Positions 16,036 to 24,693 of a DNA stretch of 64,000 nt are shown here, in pieces. Under the pieces are notes generated by a model. That model was given only the letters and a program-made list of their open reading frames with translations. It searched no databases and was not told the DNA's origin. The stretch is from JBKHYJ01 sp046565505 (GTDB taxonomy: Bacteria > Acidobacteriota > Blastocatellia > UBA7656), in contig JBKHYJ010000042.1 in the NCBI GenBank assembly GCA_046565505.1, positions 1 through 64,000 on the forward strand, written 5' to 3'. How positions within the stretch are numbered: the first letter of the stretch is position 1; every line of letters begins with the position of its first letter. The position numbers and the translations under genes are program-made.

Positions 16036-18417
16036 ATGCTTGTTAATACTACATGGCTGCTCGAATACCTCGAGCCTGCCTGCTCGGTCGATGAGCTTGT
16101 GAAAGCGATGCCCAACAGCGGGCTTGAAGTGGAAGAGTTTCACCCACTAGCCGAGGCGCTCGCAGGCGTCAGAATCGGGTTCATCAGGGACAAAGCGCCG
16201 CTGCCCGGGGCGGAAGGGATGTTCGTCTGCCAGGTCGAGGTCGGGGGGGGCAGGACGGTCCAGATAGTTTGCGCCTCGGAGCACCCGGTCGAGGTGGGAT
16301 GGGGGGTCCCCGTAGCGCTGGCGGAAACGAAGCTACCGACCGGAATCCCTATAAAACACGAGCGCTTTCACGGCGCGATGTCTGAAGGCATGATCTGCCT
16401 GGACGGCGAGCTGGGACTGGTAGCCAGGGGGTCGGGACTGCAAGTCTTTGACGACGAGTCCGCCCTGGGCCGGCGGCTCGTGGATTTGGTAGACGTCCGC
16501 GATGTCATAATCGATCTGAAAGTCACCCCGAACAGGCCTTTTTGTTTGGGGCTGATCGGCCTCGCGAGAGAGCTTGCGGCGACGCTCGGCCTGTCGGTGC
16601 GAATCCCCGCCGTGAGCCTCGAAGAGAGCGGCCCGGCCATCGAGGACGTTGTCACGGTCGAAATTAAAGAGCATGGTTTATGCCCGCGCTATACTTGCAG
16701 GCTGATCCGCGGCGTCAGGGTGACGAAGTCCCCGCACTGGCTGAGGAGCCGCCTGCTCTCGACGGGGTCTAACCCGATCAACAACGTTGTCGATGTCACG
16801 AACTTCGTTTTGCGCGAGTGGGGCCACCCGCTTCATGCGTTCGATCATGGCAAGTTGGCCGGGTCCGGTATAGTCGTGAGGAAGATGGGCCGCTCGGAGC
16901 GAATCGAGCTGCTCGACGGGACGAGTGTGGACGGCGAGACCGGGCCGCTCGTGATCGCAGACCTGGAGCGGCCGGTCGCGCTCGCGGGGATCATGGGGGG
17001 CAAAGACTCTGGAGTCACTTCCGACACGACCGACGTGTTGTTAGAGGCGGCGTACTTCGACCCGGTCGATGTAAGGCGGTCCTCAAAGGCGCTCGGCATC
17101 ATGACGGACGCTTCCTACAGGTTCGAGCGCGGGATGGACCCGAACGGCACGCTGGAGGGGGCGCTCGACCGCGCGGCCGCGCTCATCGCGGAGGTCGGCG
17201 GGGGCGAGGTCGCGAGGGGGATAATAGACGCATACCCATCCAGAATAGAGCCGCGGAGATTCCGGCTCACTTCCGCCCGCGTCAGCTCTTACCTGGGGAC
17301 TTCTGTGAGCGACGAGACTGTCCAAAAGAGCCTTCAAAAACTAGGCATGAAATGCTCCGACGAGCTGGAAGTCGAAGTGCCGACATACCGGGTGGACGTG
17401 AACGACCCGGTCGTCTTAATCGAGGACGTCGCGCGAATAACTGGTTACGACCAGATCCCGCTCACGCCCCCGGTCGGCCGCGCCACGGGCGGCGGGCGGA
17501 ACCTCGCGGACGCGCTCAGGCGGAAGGCCCTGCTCTTTCTCTCGTCGAATGGTTTTTTAGAGAGCCGGAATGTGCCTATGGAATCGCCCGAGCAGGCGAG
17601 CCTGTTTAATCGCGGCATGAAGGGGACCATCAGGCTGGCGAACCCAATGAACGTAGACATGTCTGTGATGAAGACGTCGCTTCTGTCTGGGCTATTGAAA
17701 ACAATCAGCCGCAATGCGCGCAGAGACGCGGAGACTTTCAGGTATTTCGAGATCGATAGGGTCTTCAACAAGTCGGATGCCTCTACCGGGCGGTGGTCGA
17801 TAGCCGCGGCCGGGGGCGGCCCCCTGCGCGACGTAGACTGGGCAGGGGGCGGGGCCAAATTTGACTTCTACTACATGAAAGGGCTGCTGGAAAATCTGCT
17901 TGAGACGGCCGGCGTCATGGGAGTCACTTTCCGGCCGGCTGACGCGGAGGGGTTCGACGGCGGGCGGAGCGCGGAAGTCTTCGCGGACGGCGCTTCACTC
18001 GGGGTAATCGGCGCGGTCAAGAAAGAGATACTTTCCGAAGAGCGAATCAAGGAGCCGATATTCGCCTTTGAATTAGACGTTGACAGGATGCTGGCGGCGT
18101 CGAGCGCGGCGCAAAAGTATGAGCCTTTCCCGCGCACGCCCGCCGTGACCAGGGACCTCGCCGTCGTAGTGAAGTCAGATATTCCTTATTCCCGGCTGGA
18201 GCAATCTATAAAGCGGACGGCGGGCACTTACCTGGAGAACGTGCGCTGCGTAGATGTCTATGAGGGTAAACATGTGCCGGCAGGGTTCAGGAGCGTCGCC
18301 ATACGGCTCCGCTTCCGCGCGGCCGAGAAGACTCTCTCCTCTGACGAAGTCACGCTCGTCGTCGATGGCGTCGTGGCGCAGTTAGAACAGGAATTCGGCG
18401 CTAGGCTGAGGGCCTGA
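16036..18417 (+). CDS. pheT: Phenylalanyl-tRNA synthetase beta subunit
   Basis: 793 residues, normal for bacteria. Domains in order: EMAP-like tRNA-binding OB fold (about 40-150), B3/B4 editing domain (about 210-385, with NPINNVVDVTNFVLREWGHP), B5 domain, the catalytic-like core, and the C-terminal ferredoxin-like anticodon-binding domain starting at YEPFPRTPAVTRDLAVVV. AAGAAAGG lies upstream of the ATG. Part of the pheST operon. Confidence 0.97.
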   Translation: MLVNTTWLLEYLEPACSVDELVKAMPNSGLEVEEFHPLAEALAGVRIGFIRDKAPLPGAEGMFVCQVEVGGGRTVQIVCASEHPVEVGWGVPVALAETKLPTGIPIKHERFHGAMSEGMICLDGELGLVARGSGLQVFDDESALGRRLVDLVDVRDVIIDLKVTPNRPFCLGLIGLARELAATLGLSVRIPAVSLEESGPAIEDVVTVEIKEHGLCPRYTCRLIRGVRVTKSPHWLRSRLLSTGSNPINNVVDVTNFVLREWGHPLHAFDHGKLAGSGIVVRKMGRSERIELLDGTSVDGETGPLVIADLERPVALAGIMGGKDSGVTSDTTDVLLEAAYFDPVDVRRSSKALGIMTDASYRFERGMDPNGTLEGALDRAAALIAEVGGGEVARGIIDAYPSRIEPRRFRLTSARVSSYLGTSVSDETVQKSLQKLGMKCSDELEVEVPTYRVDVNDPVVLIEDVARITGYDQIPLTPPVGRATGGGRNLADALRRKALLFLSSNGFLESRNVPMESPEQASLFNRGMKGTIRLANPMNVDMSVMKTSLLSGLLKTISRNARRDAETFRYFEIDRVFNKSDASTGRWSIAAAGGGPLRDVDWAGGGAKFDFYYMKGLLENLLETAGVMGVTFRPADAEGFDGGRSAEVFADGASLGVIGAVKKEILSEERIKEPIFAFELDVDRMLAASSAAQKYEPFPRTPAVTRDLAVVVKSDIPYSRLEQSIKRTAGTYLENVRCVDVYEGKHVPAGFRSVAIRLRFRAAEKTLSSDEVTLVVDGVVAQLEQEFGARLRA

Positions 18418-18527
18418 CGGCGGGAAAACACGGGCCGCGTCTGAAATCAGTGGGTCGGGCCATCGCGCTAGAGCCGGGGGCTGGGACTACCCCGGATGGA
18501 TCAGGGGACGGGGTCCCGGCCTTGCGG

Positions 18528-19622
18528 CTAGCCAACATTTTCAACTCTCACATAATCCGCCTTGCGCTTGGCAGGCGTGAATCCTTCGCCGATGATGGCT
18601 TCGCGCAGCATCATTTCGGTCGCCCGGTGATTCGCGCCCGCGGGCGTGATCACGTTCTCTTCGATCATCGTGCTGCCAAGGTCGTTCGCCCCGTAATGCA
18701 GCCCGCGCCGGCCAACGTCGAGCCCCTGCGTCAGCCATGAAACCTGCACGTTGGGAATGCTGTCGAGGTAGAGCCTGCCGATTGCTAACCACCTGAGATA
18801 CTCTTCGCCGGGGACGCGGTCAGGGAACCGCTTGCCGATGGGGGTGTTATCGGGCTGGAGCGTCCACGGTATGAAGGAGACGAATCCTGGATTGCGCTCT
18901 TGAAGCTCGCGCAGCCGCTCCAGGTGCATCAGCCTGTGGTCGCGCGTCTCGCCCATGCCGAACATCATGGTGGCCGTCGTCGGTATTCCCATCGCGTGGG
19001 CCACGTCCATCACGCGCAGCCACTCTTCCGTGTTGCAGTGCGTGCGGCGCTTGCGGCGTATCTCGTCAACGAGTATTTCGCCGCCGCCGCCGGGGATCGA
19101 ATCAAGCCCCGCGGCGCGGAGCTCGCCGAGCACGCCCTCTATGCCCAGCCCCGTGATCTTCGCCAGGTGGTCAAGCTCCGGCGGCGAGAAGCAATGCAGG
19201 TGAATCTTGTACCTCGTCTTGAGCGCGCGCAGGAGCCCCGTGTAGTAATCCAGCGGCAGGTCCGGGTGCAAGCCGCCTTGCATAAGCACCCCGCTCCCGC
19301 CCAGCTCGATCATCTCTTCCACCTTGCGAAATATCTCTTCGTAGCTGTGGACGTAGCCTTCGGGCGAGCCGGGCTTGCGGTAAAAAGCGCAGAAGGTGCA
19401 GACCGACACGCACACGTTCGAGTAGTTCACGTTCCGGTCCACGACGTAAGTGACTACGTCATCGGGGTGCAGGGCCTTGCGCATTTTGTCCGCGAGGCGG
19501 CCCAATTCTTCCGTCGGGGCGAGGTCCTCGACGAGCTTCCATTCTTCAAAAGAGAGCCGCTCGCGCGCCTCTATGCGCGCCAGTAAATCACCCGCGGCGA
19601 CGTTCTCGATAGTATTTCCCAT
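18528..19622 (-). CDS. mqnC: Cyclic dehypoxanthinyl futalosine synthase
   Basis: 364 residues from the ATG at 19622. Radical-SAM enzyme with the CxxxCxxC cluster motif at C71, C75, C78 (CVSVCTFCAFYRK) and family-specific GGSGVLMQGGLHPDL, LDSIPGGGGEIL and WTLQPDNTPIG blocks. It performs the cyclisation step of the futalosine route to menaquinone, so the organism probably makes menaquinone this way; other mqn genes are not in the window. The frame stays open upstream to 19985, but that stretch would overlap the divergent phospholipase-D-like gene and has no conserved character, so it is excluded. No obvious ribosome site precedes the chosen start. Confidence 0.94.
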   Translation of the reverse strand: MGNTIENVAAGDLLARIEARERLSFEEWKLVEDLAPTEELGRLADKMRKALHPDDVVTYVVDRNVNYSNVCVSVCTFCAFYRKPGSPEGYVHSYEEIFRKVEEMIELGGSGVLMQGGLHPDLPLDYYTGLLRALKTRYKIHLHCFSPPELDHLAKITGLGIEGVLGELRAAGLDSIPGGGGEILVDEIRRKRRTHCNTEEWLRVMDVAHAMGIPTTATMMFGMGETRDHRLMHLERLRELQERNPGFVSFIPWTLQPDNTPIGKRFPDRVPGEEYLRWLAIGRLYLDSIPNVQVSWLTQGLDVGRRGLHYGANDLGSTMIEENVITPAGANHRATEMMLREAIIGEGFTPAKRKADYVRVENVG

Positions 19623-19863
19623 AAGGCGTCTCGAATTGGGATTATAGCCAACGGGGCGAGAAGGTAAAAGCGATGCCGACAGGCGACGCATGCGCCGACC
19701 TGGGGTCGAGCGGGCGGCCCGACGCCGCGCCTTCTCAGCTTTGGCTTTCATTATTCGGCGGCGTATGGTAAAGGTTAATCTAAGCGTTGCGCTTCCCGTT
19801 TTGTCGCCGCGCCGAAGGACATTGTGGATCTCTCCGCTCTTATAAATCGAGAACAGAAAAGCA

Positions 19864-20778
19864 ATGGACGCATACCAGCAGCCCAACAATTTATCGCTCA
19901 TCATCCAGCCCGGCGACAGCTTCTTCCCCATCGTTGATGCCATAGACACCGCGACCCACAATATAAAGATGACCATCTTCCGCATGAATGACCCGATCGT
20001 GCGCGACGCGATGAGTTACGCCGTCGCCCGCGGCGTGAAGGTGCAGGCGCTGGTCGCCCCCGCGTCGAAGGGGTGGACAAAGCGCAACAAGAAACTCGTC
20101 GAGGAGCTCGGCAAGCTGGGCATAGAAGTGAGGATGACCAAGTCGCGCAAGGAGAAGATCAAACGCTACCACTACAAGATGATGACGATCGACGACCTGC
20201 AATCGCTGATACTCACGTTCAACCCGACGCAGAAAAACCTGCACTACGCGCGCGACTTCGGGCTCCTCATCCGCGACCAGGAAATCACTACGGAGCTGAA
20301 CCGGCTGTTCGAGGCAGACTGGCATGGCAACATATTCAAGCCCAGGGAGCTGCCGCTCGTCATAAGCCCTTACAACAGCCGGAGGAAACTGGTGGACCTG
20401 CTCGCCTCGGCCGAGCGCACGATCCGCATACTCGACGCCAAGGTCGAGGACCAGCAGGTGATGGGCCTCTTGCTGCGCAAGGCGTCGAGCGGGTGCGACG
20501 TGAAGATAATCAGCCGCGACACTTATTACGATGAAGTGGTGACCAACTTTCATGTCAAGAAGCTCGCGCGGTACAAGCTCCACGCCAAGTGCGTCGTCGT
20601 TGACAGCACATATTTCTTCGTCGGCAGCCAGAACCTCCGCGCCGTCAGCCTGGACCGCCGCCGCGAGGTCGGGATGATAGTCGAAGATAGCGCGATGGCT
20701 CGCAGGATAGAGCGGGTGTTCGACGAAGACTGGATCAACGCGACCGAAATGGACGCCGTCGCGGAAATGAACGCCTGA
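19864..20778 (+). CDS. Phospholipase D-fold protein (two HKD motifs)
   Basis: 304 residues, soluble, without signal peptide. Both halves of the PLD superfamily active site are present: HYKMMTID in the first half and HAKCVVVD followed by GSQN in the second. The spacing of about 140 residues between them fits a single-chain two-lobe enzyme such as a cardiolipin synthase-like transferase or a phosphodiesterase. The lack of N-terminal membrane helices argues against a classical ClsA. Transcribed divergently from mqnC. Substrate undetermined. Confidence 0.85.
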   Translation: MDAYQQPNNLSLIIQPGDSFFPIVDAIDTATHNIKMTIFRMNDPIVRDAMSYAVARGVKVQALVAPASKGWTKRNKKLVEELGKLGIEVRMTKSRKEKIKRYHYKMMTIDDLQSLILTFNPTQKNLHYARDFGLLIRDQEITTELNRLFEADWHGNIFKPRELPLVISPYNSRRKLVDLLASAERTIRILDAKVEDQQVMGLLLRKASSGCDVKIISRDTYYDEVVTNFHVKKLARYKLHAKCVVVDSTYFFVGSQNLRAVSLDRRREVGMIVEDSAMARRIERVFDEDWINATEMDAVAEMNA

Positions 20779-20783
20779 TTCCA

Positions 20784-20918
20784 TTTTGGATTTTAGATTT
20801 TGGATTTTGGATTGAAGAGGCGCCCGTCACTCTACCTGTCAGCTTACGCCATTCCGGTAATCGAGGATCCGAAATCTCGCCTCGCGAATCGGCGCATGCG
20901 CTACGAAAATCCAAAATC
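20784..20918. repeat. Dispersed inverted-repeat element, copy A
   Basis: An AT-rich-ended element of about 135 bases in a GC-rich setting. It carries a perfect 13-bp inverted repeat, GATTTTGGATTTT (20796-20808) and its complement (20906-20918). It shares CTGTCAGCTTACG with copy C and a 22-base right end (one mismatch) with copy B. It lies between the phospholipase-D gene and a small zinc-ribbon gene whose ATG is two bases beyond the right repeat. No coding capacity: a non-autonomous MITE or REP-like element is the best description. Confidence 0.8.
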
Positions 20919-20920
20919 GA

Positions 20921-21064
20921 ATGACTTGCCAGAAATGTAGAATTAAAATGGTCGAGAAGAAGCGCAGCTATCACAAGCAGCGCAAGTGGGTCTGCCCGCG
21001 CTGCGGCGCCGCGCGAATGCAGTCACAGCGTGCTCGCCTGCCGGGGGCCGACAGAGGGAAGTAG
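20921..21064 (+). CDS. Small zinc-ribbon protein, 47 residues
   Basis: The short frame ATG-TAG encodes 47 residues with two Cys pairs, C3/C6 (CQKC) and C25/C28 (CPRC), separated by a basic, Lys/Arg-rich linker (VEKKRSYHKQRKW). This is a complete zinc-ribbon pattern. The start lies directly at the right end of inverted-repeat copy A and has no visible ribosome site; an inner ATG at codon 10 would drop the first Cys pair. The stop is two bases before the start of the next gene, so the two are probably translated together. Small basic zinc ribbons often bind RNA, ribosomes or DNA; here the role is unknown. Confidence 0.62.
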   Translation: MTCQKCRIKMVEKKRSYHKQRKWVCPRCGAARMQSQRARLPGADRGK

Positions 21065-21066
21065 AG

Positions 21067-21360
21067 ATGAACAAGCCTCATCAAATTACTTACAGGGTGG
21101 GCGATGAAGTGGGCTTCGCCATGCCGTCCGGGATTCTTTACGGCACCGTCACGCGGGTGCTTGGCGCAGGCGATTCGAGCGCGGTGGAAATCGAGTTTGA
21201 GGATGGGCGCAAAGAAATAAAGAAGGTCCGGGACCGCTCGCTCAGCCTGCTCAGGCGCGCCGGCGGCCAGAGCGAAGAGGAAGAGCGCCATAAGGACAGG
21301 GATCGGCTGCACGACCCCGAGATAGAGCGCATTCGCAAAAGCGAGCAGCGCAAACGCTGA
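21067..21360 (+). CDS. Small basic protein with SH3/Tudor-like start
   Basis: 97 residues from ATG 21067, preceded by AGGGAAG. The first ~55 residues look like a small beta barrel: YRVGDEVGFAMPSGILYGTV followed by EIEFEDGRKEIKKV. The rest is a highly charged helix (SEEEERHKDRDRLHDPEIER). Not recognised as a named family. It follows the 47-residue zinc-ribbon gene after two bases, which suggests joint expression and perhaps joint binding to nucleic acid. Confidence 0.68.
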   Translation: MNKPHQITYRVGDEVGFAMPSGILYGTVTRVLGAGDSSAVEIEFEDGRKEIKKVRDRSLSLLRRAGGQSEEEERHKDRDRLHDPEIERIRKSEQRKR

Positions 21361-21471
21361 AAATACAAGAGAGACCCCCTGGCCGCACAAGGTGCGACCG
21401 CGCCATCGTCCCCCATCGGCCCGGACAGCCCTATACTCTAATCTCTTAGCTTAAGAGTCGCAGGCATAACA

Positions 21472-21918
21472 ATGAATACACTTATAAAGAATGCTTCGTT
21501 CCACCACATCGAAGTGCCCTGCCACGACCTGGAATTGGCCGAGCGTTTCTACGTAATAGTGTTCGGCGCGCGCGTCTATATGCGGCGCGACGCCAGCCGC
21601 CGCCCCGGCGTGCCATCGGCCGGCACTATTGCGGAGGCCGAAGAGAGCGGGTTTGAAATTGATGGGACCTACATGAGGATAGGCGACGGGATCAGGATAG
21701 GGTTCCTCAAGAGTCAGCAGGAGCACAACCAGCGTGAGATGGACCACCTGGCTTTCACCGTCGATGATGAAGACCTGGCGGCGCTCTGGCGGCGGCTCAC
21801 AGAGGTCAGCGTCGAGGTCATCGAGCATAATGCCGACCGGATGATTATTCGCGACCCGTTCGGAATGATGCTGGAACTCTGGCCGAGGTCGGTGCTCGAT
21901 AGGATGGGATTGCTTTAG
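21472..21918 (+). CDS. VOC-superfamily protein (glyoxalase-like)
   Basis: 148 residues, the size of a single vicinal-oxygen-chelate module pair. FHHIEVPCHDLELAERFY at the start, MDHLAFTVDDED in the middle and MMLELWP at the end give the expected His-His-Glu metal ligands. The family includes glyoxalase I, dioxygenases and fosfomycin-resistance proteins; the true substrate cannot be inferred. Confidence 0.85.
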   Translation: MNTLIKNASFHHIEVPCHDLELAERFYVIVFGARVYMRRDASRRPGVPSAGTIAEAEESGFEIDGTYMRIGDGIRIGFLKSQQEHNQREMDHLAFTVDDEDLAALWRRLTEVSVEVIEHNADRMIIRDPFGMMLELWPRSVLDRMGLL

Positions 21919-21945
21919 CCATGCCCGCGCCGACGGCGTAATCAG

Positions 21946-22482
21946 CTAGTGAAATAATCCCGCCCCGAGCCGCGACAGAGGGCTGTCACGGACGAGCTCG
22001 GGGTGGCGAATGAGCAAGTAGATTACGCGCGCCGCGCCGAAGACAGCAAACGCGATCAGGAACGCCCGCACCAGATGGAATCGCTCCGCCATTCGATCAA
22101 ACGCTGACACCGGCTCATGCCTGTTCAACAAAACACACGCCGACCTTACCCACACCAGGACGAGCAGCAGGAACAGCGGCGGGCCGAGCAGATTGAAGCC
22201 GAATGCGCCCGCGAGGTCGCCTTTGCCCAGGGCACAGAAGGAGTGGGTTAGGCCGCACCCGGGGCATGGCAGGCCCGTGAAATTTTTAAACCCGCAGATT
22301 GTAAAGTATTGTCCGCTAGAATTGGCGGGCGGGAGACTTAAGAAGGCGCTCACGAGAAAGACACCCGATAGCATGACGACAGCAAAGGCCGCGAGCACCT
22401 TCGACTGGCGGGAGGCCAGCGCGGCCTCCCGGATTTCCACCTTCTGTTGTGCGGCCGAGCCGTCCAATAGGTCTCCGAGCAT
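21946..22482 (-). CDS. DUF2752-family membrane protein
   Basis: 178 residues with three hydrophobic segments. Between the first and second is the family's signature, FKNFTGLPCPGCGLTHSFCA, with conserved Cys and His residues. Proteins of this family are of unknown function. The alpha/beta-hydrolase-like gene lies five bases upstream on the same strand, so both belong to one transcript. Confidence 0.85.
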   Translation of the reverse strand: MLGDLLDGSAAQQKVEIREAALASRQSKVLAAFAVVMLSGVFLVSAFLSLPPANSSGQYFTICGFKNFTGLPCPGCGLTHSFCALGKGDLAGAFGFNLLGPPLFLLLVLVWVRSACVLLNRHEPVSAFDRMAERFHLVRAFLIAFAVFGAARVIYLLIRHPELVRDSPLSRLGAGLFH

Positions 22483-22487
22483 AAATT

Positions 22488-23339
22488 CTAATCATGCCTG
22501 CGAGATAAAGCCCCCGCCGGCGCGCCACGGGCGCCGCTCACGAACTGATCGACCAGCCTCGCAAACTGGCGAGGAAATTCTAGCATGGGCAGAAACCCGC
22601 AGTCCCGCATGGTCGCCAGCTTGCCCGCCCGAGCGAACGAAAAGAGCCTGCGCGCCTCGGCTGACCCCTTCCTGTCTTTTTCGCCGCATATGAACAGCAC
22701 GGGCGAGCTCATCCGCCCGATGTGCCTCTCCAGCGCGGCGGCCGATTCCGAGGCCGACGCCGACAGGGCAGTCTCGTAAGCGGCGCGCGGGCTGAGATAG
22801 GCGAAATCAGTGAATAGCGCGTCCCTGTACGGCTGAGGCGCGCGGCGGAACCGCCTCGCCACCAGGTTTCGGATCAAGGGGAAGGCGGCAAGCTCGCGCA
22901 GGGCGAGCGACGCGGGCGTGTAAAGGGCTAGCCTTCTAACGTCATCCGAAGACATGCCTGCGCGCGGGCTTACCAGGACCGCCGAGCGCAGGTCCTGGGG
23001 GTGAGCTTCCGCGCAATAGGCGGCGATTACTGACCCCGTTTCATGGCCTATCATCACCGCGTCGAACGTGTCAGTCGTTTCAAGAACACGGTGTAAATCT
23101 TCCGCGTGATCTTCGACGGAAAATCTCGCATGCGCCGACGCGGGCTGAGAGCGCGCGATGCCTCTCGAATCGTAAATCAAACAGCGGTACTTCTGCTCCA
23201 GAGCGGCGACGGCAGGGCACCAACACTCGCAGGACATCGCCCAGCCGCTCACGAATACGAGCGGCGGCCCATCGCCAGAGATTTCATAATAGATCGGCCC
23301 GGTTTCGGTCTTGAGGATCATCGCCTTCCGCCCAGACAT
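22488..23339 (-). CDS. Alpha/beta-hydrolase-fold protein lacking catalytic Ser and His
   Basis: 283 residues with clear alpha/beta-hydrolase order: oxyanion region VFVSGWAMSCECW, DSRGIARS strand, nucleophile elbow, cap, acid strand FICGEKD and final LPMLEFPRQFARLVDQFV. The elbow reads GHETG, so Glu (E100) replaces the usual Ser. The final motif reads CGFLPMLEFP where the family has GHxPMLExP, so Phe (F249) replaces the catalytic His. Only the acid, D222, remains. It may be a binding protein or an enzyme with changed chemistry. An alternative start is the ATG at 23321. Next gene downstream: DUF2752 protein. Confidence 0.82.
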   Translation of the reverse strand: MSGRKAMILKTETGPIYYEISGDGPPLVFVSGWAMSCECWCPAVAALEQKYRCLIYDSRGIARSQPASAHARFSVEDHAEDLHRVLETTDTFDAVMIGHETGSVIAAYCAEAHPQDLRSAVLVSPRAGMSSDDVRRLALYTPASLALRELAAFPLIRNLVARRFRRAPQPYRDALFTDFAYLSPRAAYETALSASASESAAALERHIGRMSSPVLFICGEKDRKGSAEARRLFSFARAGKLATMRDCGFLPMLEFPRQFARLVDQFVSGARGAPAGALSRRHD

Positions 23340-23465
23340 CAGAGCATAACATGCGCCGGGGCTTTCGGTGACCGCGGAGATTAATCCTACCGCCCCTTCA
23401 GGAAAGAACGCCGCGGCCGGGGCAGATTATCGCCGCGGGGGCCGCGACCTGACGCGAATGATTTC

Positions 23466-23494
23466 TTGACACCGGGTTGGCCCGTCGCTAACAT
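23466..23494 (+). promoter_or_regulatory. Candidate promoter of tadA
   Basis: Perfect TTGACA (23466-23471), 17-base spacer, TAACAT (23489-23494). Transcription would start near 23501, which excludes the TTG at 23494 as a tadA start and supports the ATGs at 23527 or 23536. Confidence 0.55.
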
Positions 23495-23526
23495 TGCCTC
23501 TTTGCTCCGGTCGCCGTATACGCCGC

Positions 23527-24083
<557 letters not shown>

Positions 24084-24087
24084 ATTG

Positions 24088-24232
24088 GATTTTGGATTTT
24101 AGATTTCAGATTTTGGATTAAAGGGCGGCAGGTTCCGGGAATTCAATCTCATAAGTCGCGGACACGGCCAGCTTGCGTTAATCCAAAATCGCGCCTCGCG
24201 TAGCGACTCTTGCGCTACGGAAATCCAAAATC
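24088..24232. repeat. Dispersed inverted-repeat element, copy B
   Basis: About 145 bases between the two tRNA-Ser genes. Left end GATTTTGGATTTT (24088-24100), right end its complement with one mismatch (24220-24232). The stretch 24131-24190 aligns without gaps to 61221-61280 of copy C with 52 of 60 identical bases. The right-hand part (CGCCTCGCG and the last 22 bases) matches copy A. Confidence 0.82.
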
Positions 24233-24233
24233 A

Positions 24234-24323
<90 letters not shown>

Positions 24324-24413
24324 TGTTGAAGGGTGAAGGCGTAAGGACGAATTGGAGAATCTTGAATCTCGGACCCGGCGTCTTTTCATCTCTCGTCGTT
24401 CATCTTTGATTTA

Positions 24414-24518
24414 TCAGGCCCCGGACGCCGTGCAATCGCGCGGCTGCGAATCCCGCCAGGCCGGGAACGGAGCAACGGTAGTAGCACGCGGATGTGCCGC
24501 GGCCTCTCCGGGGCCTGA
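24414..24518 (+). ncRNA. ffs: Signal recognition particle RNA, small bacterial type (4.5S)
   Basis: The ends pair over at least ten bases (CAGGCCCCGG at 24415 with CCGGGGCCTG at 24508). Inside are the conserved asymmetric and symmetric loops of the SRP RNA tip: CCCGCCAGGCCGGGAACGGA followed by GCAACGGTAG. It binds Ffh and directs membrane-protein targeting. Its place just before dnaX matches the order known in Bacillus. Exact ends are estimated from the closing stem. Confidence 0.9.
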
Positions 24519-24693
24519 CCAGTTTCCTCCCCATATCTTCCCGCTTACGGCCGCCGGTTGCGCGCCTGGCCCGCGCGACTTCGTCGAGATTTCCCATTCA
24601 TCTTGCAACCAGTGTGGCAACGGCTTAGACTAAAACTCCGAGCGGCGCGCTCAAACTTTAAGCTCCGATTGCTATGTCGCGAAACTTTAATCA

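Noticed and set aside
19623..19985. 121-codon upstream extension of mqnC
   Set aside because: It overlaps the divergent phospholipase-D gene and has no conserved features; the ATG at 19622 gives the family-typical N-terminus.
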